The translations under genes and the position numbers were made by a program. Of a stretch of DNA of 64,000 nt, positions 34,640 through 48,829 are shown piece by piece. Every line of letters starts with the position of its first letter. The first letter of the stretch is position 1. This DNA is from Neocallimastix lanati (nom. inval.) (taxonomy: Eukaryota > Neocallimastigomycota > Neocallimastigomycetes > Neocallimastigales > Neocallimastigaceae): assembly GCA_016946835.1 (NCBI GenBank), contig JACVTC010000061.1, positions 325,001 through 389,000 on the forward strand. The letters run 5' to 3'. The notes beneath the pieces were generated by a model. It saw nothing but the letters and a program-made list of their open reading frames with translations, had not been told where the DNA came from and ran no database searches.

Positions 34640-36293
34640 AAGAGATATTAATTCGTATAGGGAACACTGTGAAACGAAGTTTTTACTCCAACAATATGGA
34701 ATTAGATACATTTTCGATGAATTTTTGTAGTCATCCCCAAAAATACTAATCTAAAAATTAAAAAATTATATTATTAATCATTACATTGAAGACAGAAGAG
34801 ATCTGATGAACTATTTAGAAGAAAAAATGATATTAGAAAAATTCAAAGAATTTCTCATCACCCGTCCCACCATAGATATTAATTACAATGGATGATGAAT
34901 AGTTCTAGTTAAAAGAATTAATATTTTCTCTCTTTGAAGAGTATCCCAATTTTGAATTTAAACAAATAAATGATAACTATTTTGATATTTTATATTATAT
35001 TCAATTTAGGGGATCAAAATTTAAATATTATGGTATAAAAACCAATGATTGACTATATCCATTACAATTTTGACAGGGATATCAATAACAAAGTGAACAT
35101 CATTAAAACAAATAATTTGGAAAGATTAAAGGATTTAAAGAATTATCTTAAGGAAAATGGAATGAATAAAGAAAAAGATAAATAAATAAATGACAATTAT
35201 AATCTAATAATTGACCATCAATTATAAGGATTTATATTTATCTGATGAAACAACCCATTTCATTCAAACCTTCTTTGATACCGACAATCATGATATTCTA
35301 GAAATAATTGAATTGAAAAGATATAAATATAAATACATCAATGAATTCAATGGAGCTTCAAGATTTAATATATTGAAATATTGTCATGATGAGCGTCATT
35401 AGGTTTCAACCAACATTAAAAAATTATATTATACCAAAACTATACAGAGGAAAGAACTTGTATCATTAATTTTTATATATAACGAGGAAGTAGAAGAATT
35501 AGAAGCAAATATGAATAAACACTCCATTAATTTTAATGAATTACATGAACAATATTTCAATTTAATAGACTCTTGTAAGGATTCCAATAATTATATATCC
35601 ATACGAATGAAGAATTATATCTCTACTCATTACACTAAAAGAACAGTTTGTCCATGTAAACTCTGTGCTTCAAAAACAATGTCTCTAAATAGGAAAATTC
35701 TATCATAGAAAATAAGGTAAAAAAAAAAAAAAAAAAAAAAAGTTAAGTGATGAAAATTTCAATCTATTTAATTTTTGTAAAATGGGAAAACACTACAGAC
35801 TTATCCACCAAGATAAATTATCCTTTTAATGAAATATTATGATTATACCCCTTCCAGTATTATTGAACTGTTAGAAAAACAGAAGTAAGGGGAAAATGTC
35901 ATAGAAATATTATGAAGTGAAAACCTTGATTTTAGAACCTTAAATGACCAATTCAACATAAAAAAAAAAAATTACACCTATTCACTTTTTGCAAATAAAG
36001 CTATTTCATATGAGATGAAAGACTTTATAGTCATTCATATCGATAAAATGAAGAAGGAAACCTTTGATATCATTGAAAATAATAATATGAGTGATTTGGT
36101 TCTATTCACTAAAGAAAAGAACATGAAATCCAAAAATGTAAAGTCTATTCATGATATCTACAATAAAAAGATGATTTCTTTTGAAATTAAGTTAGTTCTT
36201 TTCTTACATTATGATGATGCTATAGATGCCATAGGAAAGATCATTGAAATAGTTCAGAAAAAATTACAGAGAAAAACTTCAAACTTACTATAA
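34640..36293 (+). pseudogene. Decayed gene of unknown family
   Basis: A chain of plus-strand protein-like segments: 34790-34890 (ILEKFKEFLITRPTIDINYN), 34925-35040, 35075-35180 (NLERLKDLKNYLKENG), 35211-35402, 35511-35708 (with a CPCKLC pair) and 36015-36293 (KDFIVIHIDKMKKETFDIIE). The segments lie in different frames with stops between them. The Lys/Ile/Asn-rich helical style and the ELLK..DINYN pattern resemble the long ankyrin-type proteins common in these fungi, but no repeat is clear enough to claim. The last segment (92 residues) is the longest open part. Confidence 0.4.
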
Positions 36294-37389
36294 CACCAAA
36301 TAAATATAAAAATAAACTATTTTTCATTGTTTTAAAAGTTTTTTTTTTTTTTTTTTTTTTTTTTCTTGACAGGTTGAATCTAATCAAGCGATCACCAATT
36401 TTTTTTTTTTTGATGAAACATAAATACCTCATTTGATTTTTTTTTTTTAATTTATAAAAAAAATGATATGGGAACTTCCTAAATGAATAAGAAGTCACTA
36501 TTTCAAAGATATTTCAAAATATTTTTTATTTAAGATAATTTTATACCTATTTATTTCATAGTATTTTTTTTTAAGATGATTTTATTCATATAACAGTATC
36601 CGGTTATATATTATGCATTTTTATGGTATTGTATAAAATAACTTTAAATGTCTTTTTTTTTTTTTTTTTTTTTTTTAAATATTATTAATATTATAAATAT
36701 ATATTTACAATAATCGAACTTAACTGAATATATTTTCAATTTTATATAATATTACATGAAATAATTTTATTTTATCGAAGTTATTTAATATTTTTTTCAT
36801 AATATCTTTACAATATATGTTTATTTATATATTAAGTTATATAATATTATAAAATAAATTGATGAAGTTTTTCATTTATACATGAATATAATTTATATAA
36901 ATATATGAAATGATAGTTATAATACGAATTATAAAAAAAAAAAAAAAAAATAAAAAATAAAAAAATAAAAATAAAACTATAATTATAAAATTTTCAATTA
37001 GTATTAATTTTTATTATAATATAAAGAAAAATCTATTAGAGAAATGAAATAATTATTTAGATATATTAGGTTAAAAATAAAAAAATTTTAGTACATCTGT
37101 CTTTTTCATATCATAATAAATTTAACTCAAAATCATTTATAAAATAATGATAATATATTTATTTTTACTGAAAATAAATTATAAATAATTTAATAAAAAC
37201 CGAAAAAAAAAAAATTTTTAATTAAAATTTCATTATTACCAAAAAAAAAAAAAAAATTAAAATTTTAATTTATTAGATAAAATTGTGATAACAATCAATA
37301 ATGAACAATGAATTTTGAACAATATATAATAAATAATTAAATAATGAACAATGAATGATGAATAATAAATAATTAAATAATGAACAATG

Positions 37390-37420
<31 letters not shown>

Positions 37421-37663
37421 AATTAAATAATGAATAATGAATGATGAATAATGAATAATGAAAGATGAATGATGAAATATGAATAATGAATGATGAATAA
37501 TGAATAATTATTATATTTATACATATGTATAATAGTTGATAATATAAACTTTTAATAAAAAATTATATATATATGTATTATTTGTTTTATATTTTATTAA
37601 TATTAATTTTTCATCTCCAAAAAAAAATACAAAATAAAAATGTTATATATCATTTTAATAATT

Positions 37664-37709
<46 letters not shown>

Positions 37710-38380
37710 GTATTTATAATTATTTATTTAAATGTGGAGAACAAACTTTAAAAAGTTTTTATTACCATTTATAGAATACTTATAGAATAGTAATTAATGT
37801 AAATATCTTCATACTCTTTTGTTATCATTCGCATGGTATAAATATTTATTATTTATATATAATAGCCATTGTAATATTATACGATAATAAGAATAAATTG
37901 GTTAGAAATATGAAAAGATAACAAAATATCATTATTCATTCTTCTATTTCATCTATATCTTAATCTCTTAATATTTTTTACTATTAAATCATTTGCATGA
38001 AACAGACACATCTTGTATAAATGTAAAATAATAAAATTGAAATTAAAATAAAAAAAATGAAAAGTTTATAACATATAAACAAAAAACTGTAAGGCATTAA
38101 TATGATAAAGTTTCATTAAATTTTTTTAATTTTTTTTTTTTTTATTCAAACATCCTTTGATTTTTAAACTTTTTCATGAGTATTTCTATTTTAATTAATA
38201 AATTTTAATTTATTATTATTAAAGAAATTTATTTTAATATTATCTATTTATGGAAATATCTTTAATAATTACTATTAATAAATAAATAAAAAAAATAAAA
38301 TAAAATAAAAATAATTAATTAAATAAATGACAAAAATAATAACTAAATAAATAAAGTAATAATAATAATATATTAATAAA
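36294..38380. other. AT-rich desert
   Basis: It holds T runs (36336-36363, 36653-36676), an A run of about 40 (37672-37707), and a block of ATGAATGATGAATAATGAAT-type repeats at 37290-37510. A slightly GC-richer patch lies at 37725-38000 but has no readable frame. Confidence 0.65.
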
Positions 38381-38622
38381 TGAATGAATACATAAATAAT
38401 AAATAATAAATAATAAATAAATATAGATAACCAAGTAAATATAAATTCTTTAATATATAAATGAATGAATACATAAATAATAAATAATAAATAATAAATA
38501 AATATAGATAACCAAGTAAATATAAATTCTTTAATATATAAATGAATGAATACATAAATAATAAATAATAAATAATAAATAAATATAGATAACCAAGTAA
38601 ATATAAATTCTTTAATATATCA
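38381..38622. repeat. 81-bp minisatellite, three copies
   Basis: Three essentially identical tandem units beginning TGAATGAATACATAAATAAT at 38381, 38462 and 38543, each ending ...CAAGTAAATATAAATTCTTT. As 81 is a multiple of three, it produces a repetitive 60-residue minus-strand frame, which is not a gene. The near-perfect identity implies recent expansion. Confidence 0.9.
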
Positions 38623-40193
38623 TTTTTAAGAATTATTTTTACTAATAAAAATAATTAATTATTATTGAATCATTATATAAAATATAATATATGAAATAGA
38701 AATTTATTTTAATTAAAAAAAACAAGTAAATAATAAATGAATATATCTATTATAGAGAATTAATTATTTGTCAATTATAATAAAAAAAACATAAACACAT
38801 ATAATGAGTACCCATCTCCCATTATGACCATAACTGTTAAATGTGATAAACTGGCATACTAGTATAGTATCGTCTATTTTTCAATTATATCAAATAATAT
38901 TTAATAAATTTATTATAAAAAATATGAAGATTTCAATTATACCAGCATTCATAGCAAAATAAAATTTCTTTTAATAATTTTTTATATTCATTTTATCTTT
39001 TTATATATATTCAAATTTTGACTAAAGTATATAAAATATAAAGTTATCTATTGTAAAATATACAAATCAATCATTTCGATATATCAATATTAAATTTGAA
39101 AATTTTTTAAAATGAAAATTAATCCAAAATTTTTGATAAATTTATTAAAATTCATTCCCTATTAATGCATTAATATATACAAAAATACTATTGTAATATA
39201 CATAATTATATAATACTCTACATATTACAATTAAAACAAATGCCTTTTAATATATTTTAGAATTTATTTTACTGGTGAAAAAAACATAAAAATAAAGTTT
39301 AATAAAATCAATTTAAAAAAAATTAATTAATTTTAATTAAATTTTAATTTATTTAACACAATTATTTATATTAATTGTATATATATAGCAATAGAATTGG
39401 CCATATATTTTGTCATGTTTAACTTTAATTAGTAAATTTTAATGATACGGTCACTTTTAATATTTTCCGTTTTTTTTTTTTTAGTTTGGTTTAAAATATA
39501 TAATAAAAATTAATAATAAATAATAAATAATGAATAATGAATAATGAATAATAAATAATAAATAATAAATAATAAATAATGAATAATAAATAATAAATAA
39601 TAAATAATAAATAATAAATAATAAATAATAAATAATAAATAATAAATAATAAATAATAAATAATAAATAATAAATAATAAATAATTGAATAATAAATAAT
39701 AAATAATTGAATAATAAATAATTAAATAATTAAATAATTAAATAATTAAATAATTAAGTAATTAAATAATTAAGTAATTAAATAATTAAATAATTAAATA
39801 ATAAATAAATAATAAATAATAAATAATTGAATAATCCTATAGAATTTGAACATCATATAATATTAGTTGTAAATATTAATATTCTAATTTATTAAATCAT
39901 TTAATAATATAAATTTATTTATACTAAATTAAATGAAATTAAATAAATAGTAATAAATATATTATATTAATACTTTTTAATAAAATGAATTCTGTATATA
40001 TTAATATATTAGTGAATATAGATTGAGATTAGGCTATTTCTTTTTTTTATCAACTCTACAATTAATATATAATAGATAATAAAAATTTTCTAAATATGGA
40101 ATTAATTACTTTAATAAAAAATTATAAATGACGACTAATAAAATTGATTTGAAAATAATAAAGTAATAAAAATAAATAAAAAAACTAATTAAA
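38623..40193. other. AT-rich desert with AATAAAT repeats
   Basis: A patch at 38800-38880 is less biased (CCCATCTCCCATTATGACC) but codes for nothing seen. From 39510 to 39835 the sequence is AATAATAAAT/AATTAAAT heptamer-like repeat. No gene. Confidence 0.6.
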
Positions 40194-40380
40194 TAAATAT
40201 TAAATATTAAATATTAAATATTAAATATTAAATATTAAATATTAAATATTAAATATTAAATATTAAATATTAAATATTAAATATTAAATATTAAATATTA
40301 AATATTAAATATTAAATATTAAATATTAAATATTAAATATTAAATATTAAATATTAAATATTAAATATTAAATATTAAAA
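40194..40380. repeat. Heptanucleotide array (AAATATT)n
   Basis: About 26 perfect copies of a 7-base unit, AAATATT, which is nearly its own reverse complement, so the array can pair with itself on one strand. It is bounded by ordinary A/T sequence. Confidence 0.95.
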
Positions 40381-40629
40381 GTTATTATTATTAAATAAAT
40401 TATATACCAACAAATAGAGAATGAATCAATAATAAAAGTATAGTTGATATAATAATATAAATAGATCTATGATTAAAACAGATTATCATGTTATAAAACA
40501 TTTAATTTTAAGAATTTTTATATATTAAAAATGAAATTATAAAAATTAATAATAAAAAAATAATTAATAAATTTTATATTTAATATTTTAATTTGAATAA
40601 TTAATCATCATAGTTTAATATTATTAATT

Positions 40630-41052
40630 TTATAAATAATAAATAATAAATAATAAATAATAAATAATAAATAATAAATAATAAATAATAAATAATAAAT
40701 AATAAATAATAAATAATAAATAATAAATAATAAATAATAAATAATAAATAATAAATAATAAATAATAAATAATAAATAATAAATAATAAATAATAAATAA
40801 TAAATAATTAAATAACAAATAATAAATAATAAATAATAAATAATAAATAATAAATAATAAATAATAAATAATTAAATAACAAATATAATAAATAATAAGT
40901 AATAAATAAATAATAAATAATAAATAATAAATAATAAATAATAAATAGTAGATAATAAATAGTAGATAATAAAATGGGTAATAAAAAATATTAAATAATA
41001 AATAGTAGATAATAAATAGTAGATAATAAAATGGGTAATAAAAAATATTATC
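40630..41052. repeat. Heptanucleotide array (AATAAAT)n grading into a 54-bp repeat
   Basis: 40630-40945 is a long, almost pure 7-base array (it reads YYLLFII on the minus strand, hence false frames of 60-62 residues). From 40940 to 41052 the unit changes to a longer one containing AGTAGATAATAAATAGTAG and AAAATGGGTAATAAAAAAT, present twice. Confidence 0.9.
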
Positions 41053-43592
41053 ATTTATTTAATATTTATTACATATATTATATTATTCGATATTTCTTTA
41101 ATAAACCTTATTCCATAATGAATATTTTAATAAATTTGACATGTACATTTATCACAAATGTATACATTTAAGTTTACTTTGATAAAACAATAATAAAAAA
41201 AATTATATATAAATTTTAAGGATAATAATATAAAGAACATAAAATAATATAATTTAAAATAAAATATAAAAATACAAAAAAAAAAAAAAAATAATAATGA
41301 TAAATAAAATTTGAAAATAAAAAATAAAAATAGAGAAAAGAAGAATAATATATTAATAATTTAACCAATGTTTAAGATTGAAAAATTCACTTCAACGGCC
41401 TAAAGTTTTAAAAAAAAAAAAAATAACTATTAAATATTTAAATATTTAAATATTTATATTGGTATCTTAATGTTGTACTTTTTAATTTAAATGTTAAGAT
41501 AATAAAAGAAAACAACAAAAAATTTATTTATTTCAATATTTATTTGTTAATAGTTGTACAAAACTGATTATAACAAATTTATAATGATTATAAAAATAAA
41601 TCTTTTTAAAAGCAAAAACAATAACACAATAAAATAATATGACATTATGAGCAATAGATTGGATGATTAAAATAAAAAAAAAAAAAAAGTTTATATAATA
41701 TAAAATGCTTATATTTTTCGTTGTTCAAAGTAATCATAGCCTATTATAAATATTTCATTGTTTAATTATTTTGAATATTAATAAATTTTAATAATTATTT
41801 AATTTTATTATTATTATCATTTTTATCATTATTTATATGACTTAAAAATATAAAAATTAATATTATATATAGATATAAAATATTAAAAAGTATTTGATAT
41901 TTTATTAATTAAAAACAGTGTTTTATTACATATCATTTTCATTATTATTTTTATAGATATATTTAGTTATTTAATATATATTATATAAATTTTATTAATA
42001 ATAAATTATATAAGTATATATATATATATAAAAAAAAGATTATAATAATAATTAAATAATAAATATTATTGATTGTTTTAAGAATTATTATTTTTTAATA
42101 TTCATTAATAAATTATATATAAACTATATTTATATAATTAATTTATTAATTGATTTTTAATTATCAAATAAGAAAATTTTTTTAAATAAAAAAAAAATTT
42201 TTTTTTATAATAATATATAAATAGTTTTTGATTTTTTTTTTTTTACTTTTTTTGTGTTTTTAAAAAAATTGTTCTTAAAATAAAATTTGTTATTTGTTTA
42301 ATTTCTTATATATAAAAAGAAATTAATTTTCCTTTTTTTATTGTTTGAAGTCAAGAATTATTTTTTTTATATATATCAAAGATTAAAAAAAAAAAAAAAA
42401 AGGAAAATTAATAAATATAAAATAAAATATACAAAAACAAATATACTAAACGTTTTGTACCATTAATATAATACAGTTTAAATGATATAAATATATCTAT
42501 CATATAAAAATATATAATTAATAAAACCATAAATATTTATTATTTTTTTTAATAAAAAAATTTTATTATTAATACTCTAAATTAGTTATTGTTTTTTCAT
42601 GAAATAACAATATATTGAAGAATTTAAAAAAGAAAAAAAAAAAAAAGAGAGAACAATCTTATTTAAATTTTGCTAATTTTTTTTTCTGTTAATAATTAAT
42701 TTCGCTATAGTAAACATTTCATTTATATTTAATTCAAAGAAATAAAAACATAAAAAAGAGAAAAGAAAAAAAAAGGTAAAAAAAAAAAAAAAAACAATTA
42801 AAAACTTAATAAATATAATAATTATTATATTTCTTTGAAAATGAAAAAAAAAAAAAGTATAAGTATATAAATGAATATATATATAAAATTAAAATAGCAA
42901 TTAAATAATGATAAAATTAAAAAAGAAAGAAATTAATAATCTATTATTAATAATGAATAAGAAAGTAGTAATGTTAAATCTTATATTTATTATATTAGAC
43001 AATTTTATCTCAATAATATAGAAAAATATTATAAAACAATAATATATTAAATAATTAATCAATACAATTTATATAAGTATATGTAACATAAGAAAAAAGA
43101 TTAAAAATAGAGTAACTTAGAGTAATTATTTAAAAGTGAAAGTTTTTTTTTTTTTTTATTAAAAAAAAGTTTAACATCGAAGAAAAAGGAAATAATTATA
43201 TATGTAATGTTCAAAACAAAAAAAAAAAAAAAAAAAGTATTTTTATTTTTTAGAAATATTTGTTTTCAACACATAATTCAAAAAATTTGTATAAATAAAT
43301 AATATTTTAAAAAAAATAAATATATAATAATTCATAATAATAAACAACATATATTGTTTTTTTTTCAAATACAAAAAAAATATATATATATATCAATATT
43401 GATTACCATAGATTTATTATTACTAATACAAAAATTTATAAATATATGACAATTATCATAAACTAATATTTTTAAAAATTCAAAAAACTAATATTTTTAA
43501 AAATTCAAAAAATTAATATTTTTAATAAATTTAATTTCTATATTTATATATAAAAAGATATCAATATAAATACATAATATATATAGTTGAAA
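41053..43592. other. AT-rich upstream region of the TBC gene
   Basis: 2.5 kb of A/T with many homopolymers. A short direct repeat (CTAATATTTTTAAAAATTCAAAAAA, three imperfect copies) lies at 43462-43520, 75 bases before the start codon of the TBC gene. The promoter must lie in the right-hand part, but no conserved box can be named. Confidence 0.55.
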
Positions 43593-44617
43593 ATGTTGAC
43601 AGCTGAAGAGCCAAAATTACCAGTAGAAGAAAATAAAACGGCTGAAGTACCAAAAGTTGAAAATGAAAAAAAGGAATCAATTAATATAGAAAAGGTTAAA
43701 GAAGAAATAGAAGAAACGAAACACGAAATTGAAAAATTAGATACACGTAAGGATGAAAGTGATAGTAAAGATGAAGAGGAAGATATTGTAATACCTCCAC
43801 CACCAGAATTTTCAGTACCTTTATTTACTAAATATATACATGGTCGTCAACGTTCTATCTCTGTTTCTTCTGAAATTTCTATTGATAGTTACGTTTACGA
43901 AGAAGGAGCCGGTTCACCAAATATTGATTCTTCTGGTGAATCTATTATAAATGTTGAAGTAGATTCTGTCGTTAATACTGATATTAGTGCTGAAGTTCCA
44001 ATACATCATACTAATGAAATTCCAGAAGCAATGAAGGAAGAAGAAAAAAATGTTAATGATGTCATAAAAGACGTTACAAGAGATGTTCCAGCTACAATTC
44101 CAATTATAACAGGTGTTCCTGATGCTACTAAACCTAAAGAACAAAAGAAGAATTCTCCTTTAACTGTTGAAACAGATGAAGCTCACTTAAATGTTAACAG
44201 TCACGTTCCTCCACCACGTAGTTCTGCTTCTCTTTCTGCATCAGTCACTCGTCAAGAAGGTGAATCTTTAAATGAAGATACTTGTAAGAAATCCCTTATT
44301 TATATATATATTTTTTTTAAAAAAAAAAAATTAAAAAAAAAAAAAGGAAAGAAATAGAGAAAAAAGAAAAAATAATTATTTTTAATAATTTATGGATGGA
44401 TTTATATAAATTCTTATAAATTAAGTGAAATAGATTATTTTTTCTATATATATTTTTATATGTATATCATTTCTTTATTTTTTTTTTTATAGTTTTTATT
44501 TTTTTTTTTTTTTTTTTAAAAAAATTTTTATTTAAATCAGGGATTTTGATAAAAGTTTATAATTTTATTTTATTTTTAATTTTATTATTTATTTTATTAG
44601 AATTTTATATTTTTATT

Positions 44618-44648
<31 letters not shown>

Positions 44649-45300
44649 GATAAAAAAAAATTAATAATTATCTAAATAGTAAACAGCATAAAACAAAAGT
44701 AATTAGTAATTACAGTAAAAATTATATATCGTCAGCTTTACATTTCAAACATATACAAATCATAATATCAATATCAATATTATAAAATTTAAATAATTAA
44801 AAAATACTCAAATGACAATAATTATTGTACACTAGGAAGTACCAAATATTTTTTAATCGACAATTTTAGTAAAAATAAAAAAAAAAAAATACTAAGAAAG
44901 TTTTTAAAGTTTTTTAGATTAATTAAATATATAATACAAAGTTTAATACAATATAGGAAAAATATATATTTAAATATAAAAATAATTTATATATATTGTT
45001 ATAAAAGAAGAAAGGAATTTTTTTTTTTTTCTTCTTCATAAAATTAGAATAAGAAGACAGTCAATTCCAATAATAATTAAAAAAAAAAAAATAATAAAAA
45101 AAAAAAGAAAGCAATTTAACCAATAAACCAATAAATTTATTTATTAAAATATTTAAATTGTCATTGATTATTGGAGTAGATTTAATTAAAATTTAAAATT
45201 TATATATAATTAATTAAAAAATTAAAAAAATGCAAACATTTTTTAAAGTGTTACAAGAATTAGTTTTCGAATAGAATTATACAATTCAATAATTTTATAC

Positions 45301-45342
<42 letters not shown>

Positions 45343-45663
45343 AAATTTATAAATTTTTATGAAAATTAAATTAATGATAAATATTAAAATTCTTATTCAC
45401 TTTTTTGATTTTATTTTAATACAAATCAATTAATTATCATTAATATGAATATATATTTTTTTTTTTTAAAAAAAAATAGAATGAAATAGAATATTGAAAT
45501 AATCAAAATAATTATAATAATCATTTAAAAATGATATTAATATATATTATGCCTTAAAAAATATTTTTTAATATTTTTAGAATGAATCAGAGAATTAACA
45601 TTAACAATAGATTATCATTTTTATTATTATGAATTATAATTAATATAGAATTATTCATAACTT

Positions 45664-45694
<31 letters not shown>

Positions 45695-47083
45695 CTTCAA
45701 ACTTTTATTTATATAAAATTTATATAGAAAATTAATAATTATTTTATTTATTTTTATTATTATAATTAAAAATAATAATAATAATAATAATAGCTGCAGT
45801 AAAGAAAATTCAAGAAGAAAAAGCTGAAGCTACACATAAAATGGAACAACAACCAGAAAAACGTAAAAGAGCAAAGAGTTTTAAGGATTATTTCTTTACT
45901 AATACTACATCTTCAAATGACTCTACCGTTAGTGCCTCTTCTAGTACAAGTAGTGAAAAACCTTCAAAAAATAAGTCTTCAAGTTCTTTAATGAGTTATG
46001 TTGGTTCCTTCTTAAAGAAGAAAAATTCTTATTTCGATACTGATGAAGAATTCTGGGAAGCTTTCCTTAAGGAATATAAAAAGGATTCTCAATTAGATGT
46101 TAATTCTTTAAGTACTGACGGTAGTAACAAATTTGGTGATTTATTAGAACGTGTTCAAAGAGGTGTACCAAATGAACATAGAGGTGAAATTTGGTTAAGT
46201 ATCTCTGATTCATTAGACGCTCATTTAGATGTTCTCTACTGGCAATTATTAAATGAACATTGTCCATATGAAAGAGCTATTAATCAAGATCTTGGTCGTA
46301 CTTTCCCAGAAATTCCAATGTTTAAAACCGAAGAAGTTCGTAAACAATTATATAATATTATGAAAGCTTACAGTATTTACGATTCAGAAGTCGGTTATTG
46401 TCAAGGTTTAAGTTTTATTGCTGGTCTTTTCTTAATGCAAAATGTAAGTAAATTAATACTAATATTATATATTATATATTTTTTATAATTAATTTAAAAT
46501 AATTAAAAAATTTATATATAAAAAAAAAAAAAAAAGAAAAAAGAAAAAAAAAAATTTAATACCAATATAATTTATATATATAATACCAATATTATTTATA
46601 TTAAATATATTTTTATAAAATAAAATATTATTATTATTATTATTTATATTAATATTTTTAAATTTTTTTTTTTTTTTTAATGATAGATGAAAGAAGAACT
46701 TGCTTTTACAATCTTTGTTAGATTAATGGAATCTTATAATTTAAGAACTCTTTTCACTCCAAAAATGCCTGGTTTAATGTTATTAATCTATCAATTTAAT
46801 GCTATTTTCCAAACCTATATTCCAGCTTTATATTTCCATTTCTATAGATATAATTTAAGTCCAATGATGTACGCTTCTCAATGGTTCTTAACTCTTTTCA
46901 GTTATAGTTGTAAGTAAAAATAATTATTAATAATTTAAAATAATTAATATATATATATATATTTTCTTTTAATTAATTAATTATTTATTTTATATTAATT
47001 TTTTTTTATTGTTTTTATTTTTATTTTTATTTTTATTTTTATTTTTATTTTTATTTTTATTTTTATTTTTATTTTTATTTTTA

Positions 47084-47114
<31 letters not shown>

Positions 47115-47978
47115 TTATTTTATTTTATTTTATTTTATTTTATTTCAATTATTTAATTAAAAAAAAAAAAAAATTAAATAGTCAATGTTGATTTAGTATT
47201 CCGTATTCTTGATATGATCCTTGTTGAAGGACCAATTTCAGTTTTATTACGTTTTGCATTAGTTATATTAAAGAGACATGAAGATGATTTATTAGGTATT
47301 GAAAAGTTTGATTCCTTAATGAATTATTTAAAATCTGAAAGATTTACTCAAGTTAAGGATGTTGAAAAAATGATTAAGGAAGTTATTGATCTTAAGAAGG
47401 TTGTCACTGATAATAGATTAGAACAATTAAAACTTGAGCATTTAGAAGAAATTAAGAAGAGAGAACCAGCTCAAAGAGAAATGGAACAACTTCGTGAAAC
47501 CATGAAGTTATTAAGAAAAGAAAATAAAGAACATATAAATAAGATTGCTGAAGATAAAAAGATTCAACAAGCTCTCACTGATGAAATTGTTTTATTGAAG
47601 CAATTAGTTAAGGAATTACAAGAAGATAATGAAGCTGTTAAAATGCAAGTTAAAGATTTAAGAACTATTTTAAGTCAAGAAGAAATGATAAAGGGAGATG
47701 ATCGTTTATTATCATTACAAGAAGAATTACAATTCTTAAAGGATAAATTACGTGCTACTCAAGTCGAATTATGTCAATCTAGAATGCAATATAATGAATT
47801 AGAAACTGCCTACCACTTAGAACAAGAAAGATGGAAGAAATCTAAGCGTCGTTTATCTAGAAAGATTCAATTAAATGAAGATAAATCAAAACGTACCTCT
47901 TATATGATAGATCCACAATCTAATCCAGCAACACCAACATCAATGAGACCTATTGAATTACCAAGTATTCATGAATAA
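43593..47978 (+). CDS. TBC-domain Rab GTPase-activating protein with C-terminal coiled coil
   Basis: Four exons: 43593-44283, 45794-46443, 46687-46909, 47182-47978; 2361 bases, 786 residues. Introns are in phases 1, 0 and 1 with GTAAG donors and TAG acceptors; the first is unusually long (1.5 kb). The ATG at 43593 is chosen because an in-frame TAG lies just upstream and TTG at 43587 is the only earlier alternative. Residues 1-345 are acidic, Ser/Pro/Glu-rich and probably disordered. The TBC domain spans about 345-560: RVQRGVPNEHRGEIW at its start, the arginine finger INQDLGR (Arg399) and the glutamine finger VGYCQG (Gln434). Both catalytic residues are present, so it should speed GTP hydrolysis by a Rab/Ypt GTPase. 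Residues about 578-745 are a long coiled coil. This layout is that of yeast Gyp5 and animal EVI5/RABGAP1 relatives, acting on secretory-pathway membranes; which Rab it serves cannot be told. Confidence 0.93.
47003..47145. repeat. Intronic (TTTTTA)n / (TTTTA)n array
   Basis: Within the third intron of the TBC gene: about 18 copies of the hexamer TTTTTA, passing directly into about eight copies of TTTTA. It gives a false frame of LFLFLF. Its position between the donor and the acceptor at 47181 makes the intron's polypyrimidine content extreme. Confidence 0.9.
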
Positions 47979-48408
47979 AAAAAAAATAATAATAATAATA
48001 ATAAATTTAAAATTTTCTTTATCTTTATAAAAAAAAAAAATGAAATGATATATATATATATAAAAAAAAAAAAAAAGCGATAACAATTTCTTTTTTTTTT
48101 TTTTTTTTTTTTTTTTATTTTCTCTCTTTAAATCTAAAAAATTTTTTATTTATATTCTACTACTTAATTTAATATGTAATATATAAGAAATTAATCAATA
48201 TACAAATTTTTATAATAATAATAATAATTTTTTTTTTTTTTTATAAACATTAATACAAGAAATATCTATTATCTATTATATATATAAAACTCTTTTTTTT
48301 TACTATTTATTTAAATTTTATTAATATTATAAATAAATTATAAAAATTTTTTATTAAAAAAAAAATAAACAAAAAAAAATAATAATAAATTAATAAAAAC
48401 AAAAAATA

Positions 48409-48457
<49 letters not shown>

Positions 48458-48680
48458 TTTTTATTACTTTTAGATAGAAGTTTTTTTTTTTTTTTTTTTA
48501 ATTTATGAAGTATTTATTTATTTATTTATTTATTTATTTATTATATTTATTATATTTATTATATTTAGTTATTTATATTATTTTTAATATTAAGTTTATT
48601 TCACAATACTCTTTAAAATATTATTATGTTCAAATTGGACAAATAATATTTATTTTTCTATTAATTGTGTGTTTTTTTAT

Positions 48681-48717
<37 letters not shown>

Positions 48718-48782
48718 TTCATGTAATTAATAAATGAATAAATAAATAAAAGTTAAACCTCGTAATAATTACAGAATGTAGC

Positions 48783-48829
<47 letters not shown>

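Noticed and set aside
38381-38622. CRISPR-like repeat array
   Set aside because: The 81-bp units are directly abutting with no unique spacers, and the genome is eukaryotic; it is a minisatellite.
40630-41054. Minus-strand frames with YYLLFII repeats
   Set aside because: They arise from a 7-base DNA repeat read in all three frames.
47009-47191. Frame of LFLFLF repeats
   Set aside because: A hexanucleotide array inside an intron of the TBC gene.
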